Shown: positions 1 to 5,365, numbered from the stretch's first letter. The stretch is 5,483 bases of DNA from Candidatus Dormiibacterota bacterium (GCA_003136295.1 PLDZ01000215.1:635-6117), one strand, 5' to 3'. Program-made: numbers and translations. Notes: generated by a model not told the origin, from the letters alone.

Positions 1-38
1 ACGTGCGGCTTGGTGCTCTGGTATTTCTTCTTGCCCAT
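1..38 (-). CDS. tuf: Elongation factor Tu, N-terminal 12 codons (partial, runs off the left edge)
   Basis: EF-Tu is the GTPase that delivers aminoacyl-tRNA to the ribosomal A site in the cytoplasm. Only the first residues are visible: MGKKKYQSTKPH, with a 13th codon beginning GT (Val). This matches the conserved EF-Tu opening (M-A-K-x-K-x-x-R-T-K-P-H-V) that precedes the P-loop. The start is the ATG at 38-36. An AGAGG ribosome-binding site lies at 49-45, 6 bases upstream. It follows fusA by 42 bases on the same strand, the usual rpsL-rpsG-fusA-tuf order, and is probably co-transcribed. Gly at position 2 and Ser at position 8 are small departures from the commonest residues (Ala and Arg). Identity rests on a very short but characteristic stretch plus gene order. 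Confidence 0.9.
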   Translation of the reverse strand, partial: MGKKKYQSTKPH

Positions 39-80
39 TTTATGCCTCTACTGAACTCCTGCTCTCTCCGGTGGTCTCAA

Positions 81-2168
81 TTACACCCTGGCTTTGGCGA
101 CGAGCTCTTCGGCGAGGCTCGCTGGAAGCTGCTGATAGTGATCGAATTCCATGCTGTAGTTGGCCCTGCCCTGGGTCATGCTGCGCAGGTCCGTCGAGTA
201 ACCGAACATCGCCGACAACGGCACCTCGGCGTGCACGATGTGCGATGTGGCGCGGCCTTCCATGCCGAGGATCTGGCCGCGACGTCCAGAGAGGTCGCCC
301 ATAACGTCCCCCATGAACTCCTCGGGCATGAAGACGTCGACGCGCATGATCGGTTCAAGCAGCACGGGTTTCGCCTTGCGGACGCCGTCTTTGAAACCCA
401 TCGAGCCGGCGATGGAGAAGGCCTGCTCGGACGAGTCGACGTCGTGGTACGAACCGTCGACGAGGGTTACCTTGACATCGACGACCGGATAGCCAGCGAG
501 CACGCCGTTGGAGAGCGAGTCGGCGATGCCGCGGCCCGTCGGCGCGATGTACTCCCGAGGAATCGAGCCGCCGGTGATCTTGCTGACGAACTCGAATCCC
601 TTGCCCGGATTGGGCTCGATCTCGAGCTCGACGTGGCCGTACTGCCCATGGCCACCGGACTGGCGGACGAAACGCCCGGTGCCGTGCGCCTTCGCGGTGA
701 CCGTCTCCCGGTACGACACCTGGGGCTTGCCGACGGTGGCGTCGACCTTGAATTCGCGAAGCATGCGGTCGACGATGATCTCGAGGTGCAGCTCACCCAT
801 TCCGGAGATGACCGTCTGTCCGGTCTCCTCATCGGTGCGAACGCGGAAGGTGGGGTCTTCCTCAGCGAGCTTCTGGAGCGCGATGCCCATCTTGTCCTGC
901 TCGGCCTTGGTCTTCGGTTCCACCGCCACCGAGATCACCGGCTCCGGGAAGGTGATCTGCTCGAGGACGATCGGATACTTCTCGTCGCAGAGCGTGTCAC
1001 CCGTGGTGGTCTTGCGCAGTCCGATCGCCGCCGCGATGTCGCCGGCGCGCACTTCCTCGATCTCCTCGCGATGGTTCGCGTGCATCTGGAGCAGGCGCCC
1101 GACGCGCTCGCGCTCGCCCTTGGTGGCGTTGTAGACGTACGAGCCGCTGCGCAGCACACCGCTGTAGACGCGGAAGAAGGTCAGCTTGCCGACGAAGGGG
1201 TCGGTTGCGATCTTGAACGCGAGCGCCGCGAACGGCTCGCTGTCGCTGGCGTTGCGAATCGCGGCGGCCTCACCTTCCACAGCGGCACCCTCGACTGACG
1301 GCCGGTCAAGCGGTGACGGAAGGAAGTCGACGACCGCGTCGAGCATCGGCTGGACGCCCTTGTTCTTGAGCGCCGAGCCGCAGAGGACCGGGACGAGCTT
1401 GGTATCGACGGTGCCGGCACGAAGGCCGCGAATGATCTCGGCAGCCGTCAAGGTCTCGCCGTCGAGGTACTTGATCATCAGCTCGTCGTCGGACTCGGCG
1501 ACGGCCTCGAGCAAATCGTGCCGGTATTGCGCGACCAGTTCGCGCATCGATTCCGGGATCTCCGAGCGCCTCAGGCTGGTGCCGAGATCGTCGGTGTAGA
1601 CGATCGCCTCCTCGGTGACGAGGTCGACCATTCCCCTGAATTCCGCCTCGGCGCCGATGGGGAGCTGGATGGGCACCGCGTGCGCGCCGAGACGGTCCTT
1701 GATGGAGGTCACCGCCGCATAGAAGTTCGCTCCGATCCGGTCCATCTTGTTGATGAAGCAGATGCGCGGAACCTCGTAGCGATCAGCCTGCCGCCACACG
1801 GTCTCGGACTGGGGCTCGACCCCCGCCACAGCATCGAAGACCGCCACCGCGCCGTCGAGGACGCGCAGGCTCCGCTCCACCTCGACGGTGAAGTCCACGT
1901 GCCCGGGCGTATCGATTATGTTGATACGGTGGCCGCGCCACTCGGCAGCCGTCGCCGCCGAGGTGATCGTGATCCCACGCTCCTGCTCCTGGACCATCCA
2001 GTCCATGGTCGCGGCGCCCTCGTGGACCTCGCCCATCTTGTGGATGCGGCCGGTATAGAACAGGACGCGCTCGGTCGTCGTGGTCTTGCCCGCGTCGATG
2101 TGGGCCATGATCCCGATGTTCCGGGTCTTCTCGAGGGGGAACGCGCGCGCCGCCACTGCAACCGCCAT
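81..2168 (-). CDS. fusA: Elongation factor G (translocation GTPase)
   Basis: EF-G drives tRNA-mRNA translocation and, with ribosome recycling factor, ribosome recycling. The protein is 695 residues, normal for the family. Visible G-domain motifs are the P-loop AHIDAGKTT (22-30), RGITI (64-68), DTPGH (86-90), NKMD (140-143) and SAL (265-267). Domain II follows at about 310-400, domain III near 410-480, domain IV from about 485 with GGHGQYGH (505-512), and a C-terminal ferredoxin-like domain V. His575, in SYHDVDSSE, corresponds to the domain IV tip histidine that enters the decoding centre (His583 in E. coli). I chose the ATG at 2168 because family similarity begins at FPLEKTRNIGIMAHIDAG. The frame is open up to 2252, but that part is antisense-free overlap with rpsG and has no EF-G similarity. 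The start lies 1 base past the rpsG stop (TGACATG) with no strong Shine-Dalgarno sequence, so translation is probably coupled to rpsG. Confidence 0.98.
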   Translation of the reverse strand: MAVAVAARAFPLEKTRNIGIMAHIDAGKTTTTERVLFYTGRIHKMGEVHEGAATMDWMVQEQERGITITSAATAAEWRGHRINIIDTPGHVDFTVEVERSLRVLDGAVAVFDAVAGVEPQSETVWRQADRYEVPRICFINKMDRIGANFYAAVTSIKDRLGAHAVPIQLPIGAEAEFRGMVDLVTEEAIVYTDDLGTSLRRSEIPESMRELVAQYRHDLLEAVAESDDELMIKYLDGETLTAAEIIRGLRAGTVDTKLVPVLCGSALKNKGVQPMLDAVVDFLPSPLDRPSVEGAAVEGEAAAIRNASDSEPFAALAFKIATDPFVGKLTFFRVYSGVLRSGSYVYNATKGERERVGRLLQMHANHREEIEEVRAGDIAAAIGLRKTTTGDTLCDEKYPIVLEQITFPEPVISVAVEPKTKAEQDKMGIALQKLAEEDPTFRVRTDEETGQTVISGMGELHLEIIVDRMLREFKVDATVGKPQVSYRETVTAKAHGTGRFVRQSGGHGQYGHVELEIEPNPGKGFEFVSKITGGSIPREYIAPTGRGIADSLSNGVLAGYPVVDVKVTLVDGSYHDVDSSEQAFSIAGSMGFKDGVRKAKPVLLEPIMRVDVFMPEEFMGDVMGDLSGRRGQILGMEGRATSHIVHAEVPLSAMFGYSTDLRSMTQGRANYSMEFDHYQQLPASLAEELVAKARV

Positions 2169-2169
2169 G

Positions 2170-2640
2170 TCAGTACCGGAAGTGCGTGAAGGCTTTGTTC
2201 GACTCGGCCATCTTGTGGGTGTCTTCCTTCCGCTTGATCGAGGCGCCAACACCGTTGGCCGCGTCCATCAGCTCGCCGGCGAGCTTCTCCGACATGCTCT
2301 TGCCGCCCCGGCCCCGCGCGTAGCGGATGATCCAGCGCCGGGCGAGCGCCTGGCGCCGATCGTGGCGGATCTCGACGGGCACCTGGTATGTGGCGCCCCC
2401 AACCCGCTTCGGCTTGACCTCGAGGATCGGCGTGACGTTGCGGATCGCCTGGTCGAAGACATCGAGGGGCTCCTTGCGCGAGGAGCGCCGGATCTTCTCA
2501 AACGAGTCGTAGACGATCTTCTCGGCGATGCTCTTCTTACCGGCGAGCATGATGCAGTTCACGAATTTCGCCAGTCCGACGCTCCCGTAGATCGGGTCGG
2601 GCAGGATGACGCGTTTCTGAATGCGCGCACGGCGTGGCAT
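2170..2640 (-). CDS. rpsG: 30S ribosomal protein S7
   Basis: S7 nucleates assembly of the 30S head by binding the 3' major domain of 16S rRNA and contacts E-site tRNA. The product is 156 residues, the standard bacterial length. It shows the S7 signatures in order: PRRARIQKR and ILPDP at the N-terminus, LAKFVN, GKKSIAEKIVY, then VKPKRVGGATYQVPVE (the beta-hairpin region, about residues 75-90), ARRWII, and a C-terminus of MAESNKAFTHFRY close to the common MAEANKAFAHYRW. The ATG at 2640 lies 6 bases after the rpsL stop. A purine-rich AAGGCGAG inside the end of rpsL is the likely ribosome-binding site. It is the middle gene of a str operon. The very short gaps leave no room for the long rpsL-rpsG intercistronic S7 repressor site known in E. 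coli, so any autoregulation must use another site. Confidence 0.98.
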   Translation of the reverse strand: MPRRARIQKRVILPDPIYGSVGLAKFVNCIMLAGKKSIAEKIVYDSFEKIRRSSRKEPLDVFDQAIRNVTPILEVKPKRVGGATYQVPVEIRHDRRQALARRWIIRYARGRGGKSMSEKLAGELMDAANGVGASIKRKEDTHKMAESNKAFTHFRY

Positions 2641-2646
2641 GGGTGG

Positions 2647-3027
2647 TCAGCTCGCCTTTTTCTCGCGCTTGGCGCCGTACTTGCTGCGGCCCTGTTTGCG
2701 ATTCTTGGTGCCGGCGGCGTCGAGCGTTCCACGAATGACGTGGTAGCGAACGCCGGGGAGGTCGCGGACGCGACCGCCGCGAATGAGCACGACCGAGTGC
2801 TCCTGGAGGTTGTGGCCGATGCCAGGGATGTAGGCAGTGACCTCGACCTTGGTGGTCAGCCGGACACGGGCCACCTTGCGAAGCGCCGAGTTGGGCTTCT
2901 TGGGCGTGGTCGTGTACACGCGGACGCAGACTCCGCGGCGCTGGGGACATCCCCGAAGCGCCCGGGCCTTCGTCTTGTGCGTCGGCTTGGTGCGGCCCTT
3001 GCGGACCAGCTGCTGAAAGGTAGGCAC
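2647..3027 (-). CDS. rpsL: 30S ribosomal protein S12, GTG start, Arg at position 88
   Basis: S12 lies at the decoding centre of the 30S subunit, controls accuracy, and is the main protein target of streptomycin-resistance mutations. The product is 126 residues (family usually 123-140). It has QLVRKGR near the N-terminus, CPQRRGVC (27-34), TTTPKKPNSALRK (39-51) with Lys43 unchanged, GHNLQEHS (71-78), the GGRVRDLPGVRYH loop (84-96) and a basic C-terminus. Numbering coincides with E. coli S12 through this region, so residue 88 (codon CGC at 2766-2764) is Arg where E. coli and most bacteria have Lys. I chose the GTG at 3027 because PTFQQLVRKGR immediately follows it, as in typical S12. The frame is open to 3129, but those codons show no S12 similarity and contain the predicted transcription start. 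No strong Shine-Dalgarno sequence is visible. Confidence 0.97.
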   Translation of the reverse strand: MPTFQQLVRKGRTKPTHKTKARALRGCPQRRGVCVRVYTTTPKKPNSALRKVARVRLTTKVEVTAYIPGIGHNLQEHSVVLIRGGRVRDLPGVRYHVIRGTLDAAGTKNRKQGRSKYGAKREKKAS

Positions 3028-3056
3028 GACCGTCCGTTTAAGAGAATTGCGCTCTG

Positions 3057-3095
3057 CCACGAAACAGCGCGCGCGAATACGAGGAAAGCTCGTGG
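3057..3095 (-). promoter_or_regulatory. rpsL leader with two mutually exclusive stems (tentative)
   Basis: In the predicted rpsL leader RNA, CCACGA (3095-3090) can pair with TCGTGG (3062-3057), a 6 bp stem that would close a loop about 30 bases from the start codon. The same 5' strand also fits a local hairpin, ACGAG (3093-3089) with CTCGT (3083-3079) around a CTTTC loop. The two folds cannot coexist. This could be a ribosomal-protein autoregulatory leader, but stems this short occur by chance in GC-rich DNA, and I recognise no known leader family here. Confidence 0.2.
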
Positions 3096-3106
3096 AGCGA
3101 AGCGAA

Positions 3107-3136
3107 AGCCTACCAGAGGTTGAGTTCACACGTCAA
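3107..3136 (-). promoter_or_regulatory. Candidate str operon promoter upstream of rpsL
   Basis: Reading the minus strand, TTGACG (3136-3131, five of six matches to the housekeeping -35) is followed after 18 bases by TAGGCT (3112-3107). TG stands one base before the hexamer (3115-3114), making an extended -10 element. Transcription would begin near 3100 and give an untranslated leader of about 70 bases before the GTG of rpsL. Its place between the kinase stop and rpsL suggests the ribosomal genes need not depend on readthrough from the kinase gene. This is a motif match by eye, not measured. Confidence 0.55.
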
Positions 3137-3148
3137 ACCGCGATCCCG

Positions 3149-3162
3149 GCCGTGACCACGGC
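3149..3162. repeat. 14-base inverted repeat just past the kinase stop codon
   Basis: GCCGTG (3149-3154) and CACGGC (3157-3162) are perfect inverted repeats around a 2-base centre. The repeat starts 3 bases beyond the kinase stop codon and ends about 13 bases upstream of the predicted rpsL -35. As RNA it would form a 5 bp hairpin with a 4-base loop, but no T-tract follows, so it is not a convincing intrinsic terminator. As DNA it could be an operator beside the rpsL promoter. Neither role is shown. Confidence 0.3.
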
Positions 3163-3165
3163 GCT

Positions 3166-4563
3166 TCAGGACTTCGCGAGCTGCAGCCGGATGGTGGTGC
3201 CGTTGCCGGGAGCCGAGATGATCGCAACGGTTGCGCCCGCCTCGGCAACGCGCTCCTGGAGCAGCGAGAGTCCGACGTGCCCGTTCAGCTGCCGCCGTCT
3301 GAGGTCCTCGCTGCTGAACCCGCTGCCGTCATCGATGACGTCGAGGGTCAGACTCCCGCGGTTCCGGGTCAGACGGATGGTCACGCTGGTGGCCCGGGCG
3401 TGCTTGATGACGTTGCGAACGCTTTCCTGCGCGGCGCGGTATACCAGCGCGAGGTCGTCGAGGGGGTGGCTCTCGATCGAGACATGGGTCTCGAGCCTCG
3501 CGACCAGTCCGTGCTCCCGGGCGACGGTGACCAGTCTTCCGAGTGCCCCGTCGAGGCCGCCGCGGTCGAGGTCTGGCGGCGCGATCTCCATGATCATCGT
3601 CCGGAGTTCGCGGATGGCGGTTCGCGATTCGGCCGATGCCGTTTGCATCACACTCACCAGCTCGTCGTGGGTCGGCGCCTGGCGCTTCGGGCCCGACAGC
3701 CGCATCGCGGCCGAGCCGAGCGTGAGGCTCACGGCGGTGAGGTTCTGGACCGGCCCGTCATGAAGATCCCCGGCGATCCGCCAGCGCTCGGTTTCCGAGC
3801 TGTCGATGGCTCGCTGGAGCAGCGCGGCGCGGTCGCGGCTGCTTCTCTGCAGGCGGCGGGCCAGGCGCCAGCTCAACGGCACCTGGACGATGAACAGGAG
3901 TGCGAGACCGGCGACCAGCGCCGGGAAGACGCCGCCCCAGATGCGCTGCTGGTCGGCCTGGATCGCGCTGTCTCGCTGATAGGTCTCGAAGAGGAGCTTG
4001 GTGCCATCGGCCGCGCGAACCGGCAGGTAGACCTCCACAAGGGTCCCGAAGGTGCGCTCGTAGCGATTCTCGGGGCGCGAGAGATCACTCACGTCGGCAT
4101 CCGTCTTGCCGCTGACGAGCGCCGCCTGCTCGCCTTCCCCGAGCGCGAAGGTCTCGCCGACCAGGCCCTTCGCGTCCGAATACACGATCTTTCCGGTGGC
4201 GGTCCAGAGCTTGACCCGGACGACGCGAGCGCTGAGGACGCGCTCGGCCACTACCGTGTCGAGATTGGCGATCGCGGCCGGGTTGCCCGCGATCAGCGCC
4301 GGGGTCAGCAGTGGCGCGACGATCCCGTCGGCGTCGATCTGGGTGATGACCTCGGCGTCGTTGATCGCCAGCGCCGTCGCAGACCGGTTGACCACCCAGA
4401 AGCTCGCACCCCCGATCAGAGCGGCGGCGAGCGCGCACCCGACCACGAACAGGAGCACCTCACGGCTGACCGAGATCGGGCGGGCGGTCGGCGAATGGAT
4501 CGCGTCGCCTGCGCGCGAGGGCGGCAGGATTCGCGGTAGCCGGTCCGTGAGTGAACCGAGCAC
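3166..4563 (-). CDS. Membrane sensor histidine kinase, NarL/DesK type (HisKA_3 + HATPase_c)
   Basis: This is a predicted inner-membrane two-component sensor that would autophosphorylate and pass phosphate to a LuxR/NarL-type response regulator. The product is 465 residues. A short N-terminal tail is followed by a transmembrane helix at about 35-58, an extracytoplasmic sensor region of about 150 residues (59-208), and a second helix at about 209-230. After a short basic linker comes the HisKA_3 dimerisation region with ETERWRIAGDLHDGPVQNL (257-275, phospho-acceptor His268). The ATPase domain has an N-box with Glu380 and Asn384, DDGSGF (411-416) and GHVGLSLLQERV (428-439), so all catalytic motifs appear intact. 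The sensor region contains VVRVKLW, GKIVYSD, SDLSRPENRYER and LLFETYQ, a pattern I recall from actinobacterial and Chloroflexota kinases and which looks Cache-like; the ligand is unknown. The GTG at 4563 is the first possible start in the frame but has no clear ribosome-binding site. No partner regulator is in the window. It ends 138 bases before rpsL. Confidence 0.92.
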   Translation of the reverse strand: MLGSLTDRLPRILPPSRAGDAIHSPTARPISVSREVLLFVVGCALAAALIGGASFWVVNRSATALAINDAEVITQIDADGIVAPLLTPALIAGNPAAIANLDTVVAERVLSARVVRVKLWTATGKIVYSDAKGLVGETFALGEGEQAALVSGKTDADVSDLSRPENRYERTFGTLVEVYLPVRAADGTKLLFETYQRDSAIQADQQRIWGGVFPALVAGLALLFIVQVPLSWRLARRLQRSSRDRAALLQRAIDSSETERWRIAGDLHDGPVQNLTAVSLTLGSAAMRLSGPKRQAPTHDELVSVMQTASAESRTAIRELRTMIMEIAPPDLDRGGLDGALGRLVTVAREHGLVARLETHVSIESHPLDDLALVYRAAQESVRNVIKHARATSVTIRLTRNRGSLTLDVIDDGSGFSSEDLRRRQLNGHVGLSLLQERVAEAGATVAIISAPGNGTTIRLQLAKS

Positions 4564-4608
4564 AGCGTCAGTGTGGGCCGGTCCGAGCGTTCCTCTGGTC
4601 GCGCGCCC

Positions 4609-4636
4609 GCGACAACCGGGCTACGCCTGCTACGCT
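4609..4636 (+). promoter_or_regulatory. Candidate rplJ-rplL promoter with extended -10
   Basis: GCGACA (4609-4614, four of six -35 matches) is followed after 16 bases by TACGCT (4631-4636). TG stands one base before the hexamer (4628-4629). The -10 has the conserved T, A and final T and closely resembles the TAGGCT of the rpsL promoter candidate. Transcription would start near 4641-4644, which is where the structured rplJ leader begins; this agreement is the main support. The other strand of the -35 reads TTGTCGC, so a kinase promoter could overlap it, but I found no convincing -10 for one. Confidence 0.45.
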
Positions 4637-4640
4637 GTCG

Positions 4641-4738
4641 GCCTTCCAGAAGACGACACGCCGTCGTCCGTTCGCCGAAGACCGCAGGCGCGGGCCGCGT
4701 CCCGCTCAATCTCCTGCGCAGGTGGGCAAGGCTGCCGG
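4641..4738 (+). promoter_or_regulatory. Ribosomal protein L10 leader (cis-regulatory RNA ahead of rplJ)
   Basis: L10 leaders bind the L10-L7/L12 complex and lower rplJ-rplL expression when the stalk proteins are in excess. The visible structure is an outer pairing of GCCTT (4641-4645) with AAGGC (4728-4732) enclosing two hairpins. The first is GACGAC/GTCGTC (4652-4657 with 4663-4668). The second is a two-part stem, GCAGG/CCTGC (4684-4688 with 4713-4717) and GCGGG/CCCGC (4690-4694 with 4701-4705). Its strongly asymmetric internal loop (one base against TCAATCT) suits a kink-turn-like bend. AGACCGCAGG (4679-4688) and the CCTGC-GCAGG junction resemble L10 leaders and the AGACAGCCAGG stretch of the L10-binding part of 23S rRNA as I remember them. 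Position ahead of rplJ supports the call. The folding was done by hand and the outer boundaries are approximate. Confidence 0.7.
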
Positions 4739-4749
4739 ATCGCGCCAAG

Positions 4750-4761
4750 CGGTGCGCACCG
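4750..4761. repeat. 12-base perfect palindrome in the rplJ 5' untranslated region
   Basis: CGGTGCGCACCG is its own reverse complement. It lies between the L10-leader fold and the rplJ start. It could be a DNA operator half-site pair, or simply part of RNA pairing with the GCACC at 4793-4797. A few palindromes this long are expected by chance in a GC-rich window of this size, so the functional call is weak. Confidence 0.2.
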
Positions 4762-4800
4762 GGGCCGTGATCCCGCTTTCGGCGGAGGCACGGCACCGAC

Positions 4801-4805
4801 GGAGG
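4801..4805 (+). promoter_or_regulatory. rplJ ribosome-binding site
   Basis: GGAGG, 5 bases before the ATG at 4811. It decides the start of rplJ, because the same reading frame stays open far upstream, antisense to the kinase, where there is no L10 similarity. Confidence 0.85.
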
Positions 4806-4810
4806 CAGCA

Positions 4811-5365
4811 ATGGCAGCAACCAGTGCCGGCAAGGCCGAGGTGACGAGGGCAGGTTCGCGCAAGGTCGCGGCCGTGACCCAATTGACCGAGATGCTCTCG
4901 CGAGCCACCTCGGCGGTCGTCACCGACTACCGCGGGCTGACCGTCCGGCAGCTCGAGGACCTGCGCGGGCGCCTCCGGGCCGAGGGGATCGACTACATCG
5001 TCGTCAAGAACACGCTGGCCAGGCGTGCGGCCGTGGATGCCGGCTCCGCCGGCTTCGCGGACGTCCTGACCGGCCCGGTTGGCCTGGCCATCGGGTACGG
5101 CGACCTCTCCGCCCCAGCTCGCATCCTGTTCGATCACTTCCGCACGACGCGGACGCTGCCGCTCGTCGCCGGGCTCGCCGAGGGCCAGGTCCTGGACGGG
5201 AACGACGTGCGAACACTGGCCGAGCTTCCGTCCCGCGATGTGCTCCTCAGCCGTCTTGCGGCTGCCTTGCTCGGACCACTTTCCACCCTCGCGGCAGCGC
5301 TCGATGCGCCCCTTTCCACGCTCGCGGCGACCCTCGAGGCCTACCGCGACAAGCTCGCCGCGTAG
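4811..5365 (+). CDS. rplJ: 50S ribosomal protein L10
   Basis: L10 anchors the flexible L7/L12 stalk to the 23S rRNA GTPase-associated region and, through its leader RNA, is expected to regulate its own operon. The product is 184 residues, near the usual 165-180. After a short Ala/Lys-rich tail, the rRNA-binding domain shows VVTDYRGLTVRQLEDLR (37-53) and the characteristic VVKNTLARRA (63-72), followed by TGPVGLAIGYGD. The C-terminal helix (about 146-184) is rich in Leu and Ala and carries a near-exact tandem 11-residue unit, PLSTLAAALDA then PLSTLAATLEA, before YRDKLAA. This helix binds L7/L12 dimers, and its length suggests three binding segments. The ATG is fixed by GGAGG at 4801-4805. rplL follows after 44 bases, so this is the start of an rplJL operon that commonly continues into rpoBC. 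rplK and rplA are not immediately upstream; the divergent kinase occupies that place. Confidence 0.97.
   Translation: MAATSAGKAEVTRAGSRKVAAVTQLTEMLSRATSAVVTDYRGLTVRQLEDLRGRLRAEGIDYIVVKNTLARRAAVDAGSAGFADVLTGPVGLAIGYGDLSAPARILFDHFRTTRTLPLVAGLAEGQVLDGNDVRTLAELPSRDVLLSRLAAALLGPLSTLAAALDAPLSTLAATLEAYRDKLAA
5276..5341 (+). repeat. Tandem 33-base repeat inside rplJ (L7/L12-binding helix)
   Basis: Two adjacent 33-base units, 5276-5308 and 5309-5341, match at 26 of 33 bases by my count and encode units with 9 of 11 identical residues. They lie in the C-terminal helix that binds L7/L12 dimers. Most differences are at third codon positions, pointing to selection on the protein after an old duplication or to convergence on a helix repeat. 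Confidence 0.7.

Larger units (their letters stand above)
4731..4809 (+). promoter_or_regulatory. Possible Shine-Dalgarno-sequestering pairing in the rplJ leader
   Basis: GCTGCC (4731-4736) is perfectly complementary to GGCAGC (4804-4809), which overlaps the end of the GGAGG ribosome-binding site and stops one base before the rplJ ATG. The upstream strand shares 4731-4732 with the AAGGC arm that closes the L10-leader fold. The two pairings therefore compete, which could link L10 binding to rplJ translation. Within the enclosed segment, GGTGC (4751-4755) can also pair with GCACC (4793-4797). The complementarity is seen in the sequence; the switching role is inferred. Confidence 0.35.

Noticed and set aside
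3..1298. Long plus-strand open frame (431 codons) opposite fusA
   Set aside because: It lies entirely over the 3' half of fusA and the start of tuf, its product is rich in Arg, Asp, His and Leu with no recognisable domain, and such frames arise from third-position GC bias in a strongly conserved GC-rich gene.
2169..2252. 28-codon N-terminal extension of EF-G
   Set aside because: It overlaps the end of rpsG out of frame and has no EF-G similarity; the ATG at 2168 gives the normal family start and length.
2080..3123. Plus-strand open frame (347 codons) opposite the fusA start, rpsG and rpsL
   Set aside because: It spans three real genes and two intergenic gaps on the opposite strand, has no family resemblance and no ribosome-binding site; it is a compositional shadow.
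3028..3129. 34-codon N-terminal extension of S12
   Set aside because: No S12 similarity, no ribosome-binding site, and the predicted rpsL promoter lies within it; the GTG at 3027 gives the canonical N-terminus.
3277..4539. Plus-strand open frame (420 codons) opposite the histidine kinase
   Set aside because: The minus-strand kinase has intact HisKA_3 and HATPase_c motifs in order; the opposite frame has none and is low in complexity, so it is a shadow.
4564..4630. Promoter and ribosome-binding site for the histidine kinase
   Set aside because: TTGTCG (4615-4610) on the minus strand resembles a -35, but no credible -10 follows at the right spacing. AGAGGA (4596-4591) has no start codon at a useful distance. 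I could not support a call.
4106..4810. Upstream in-frame extension of rplJ, making a 419-residue protein
   Set aside because: The extra region is antisense to the kinase and then runs through the promoter and structured leader. L10 similarity and the GGAGG site both fix the start at 4811.
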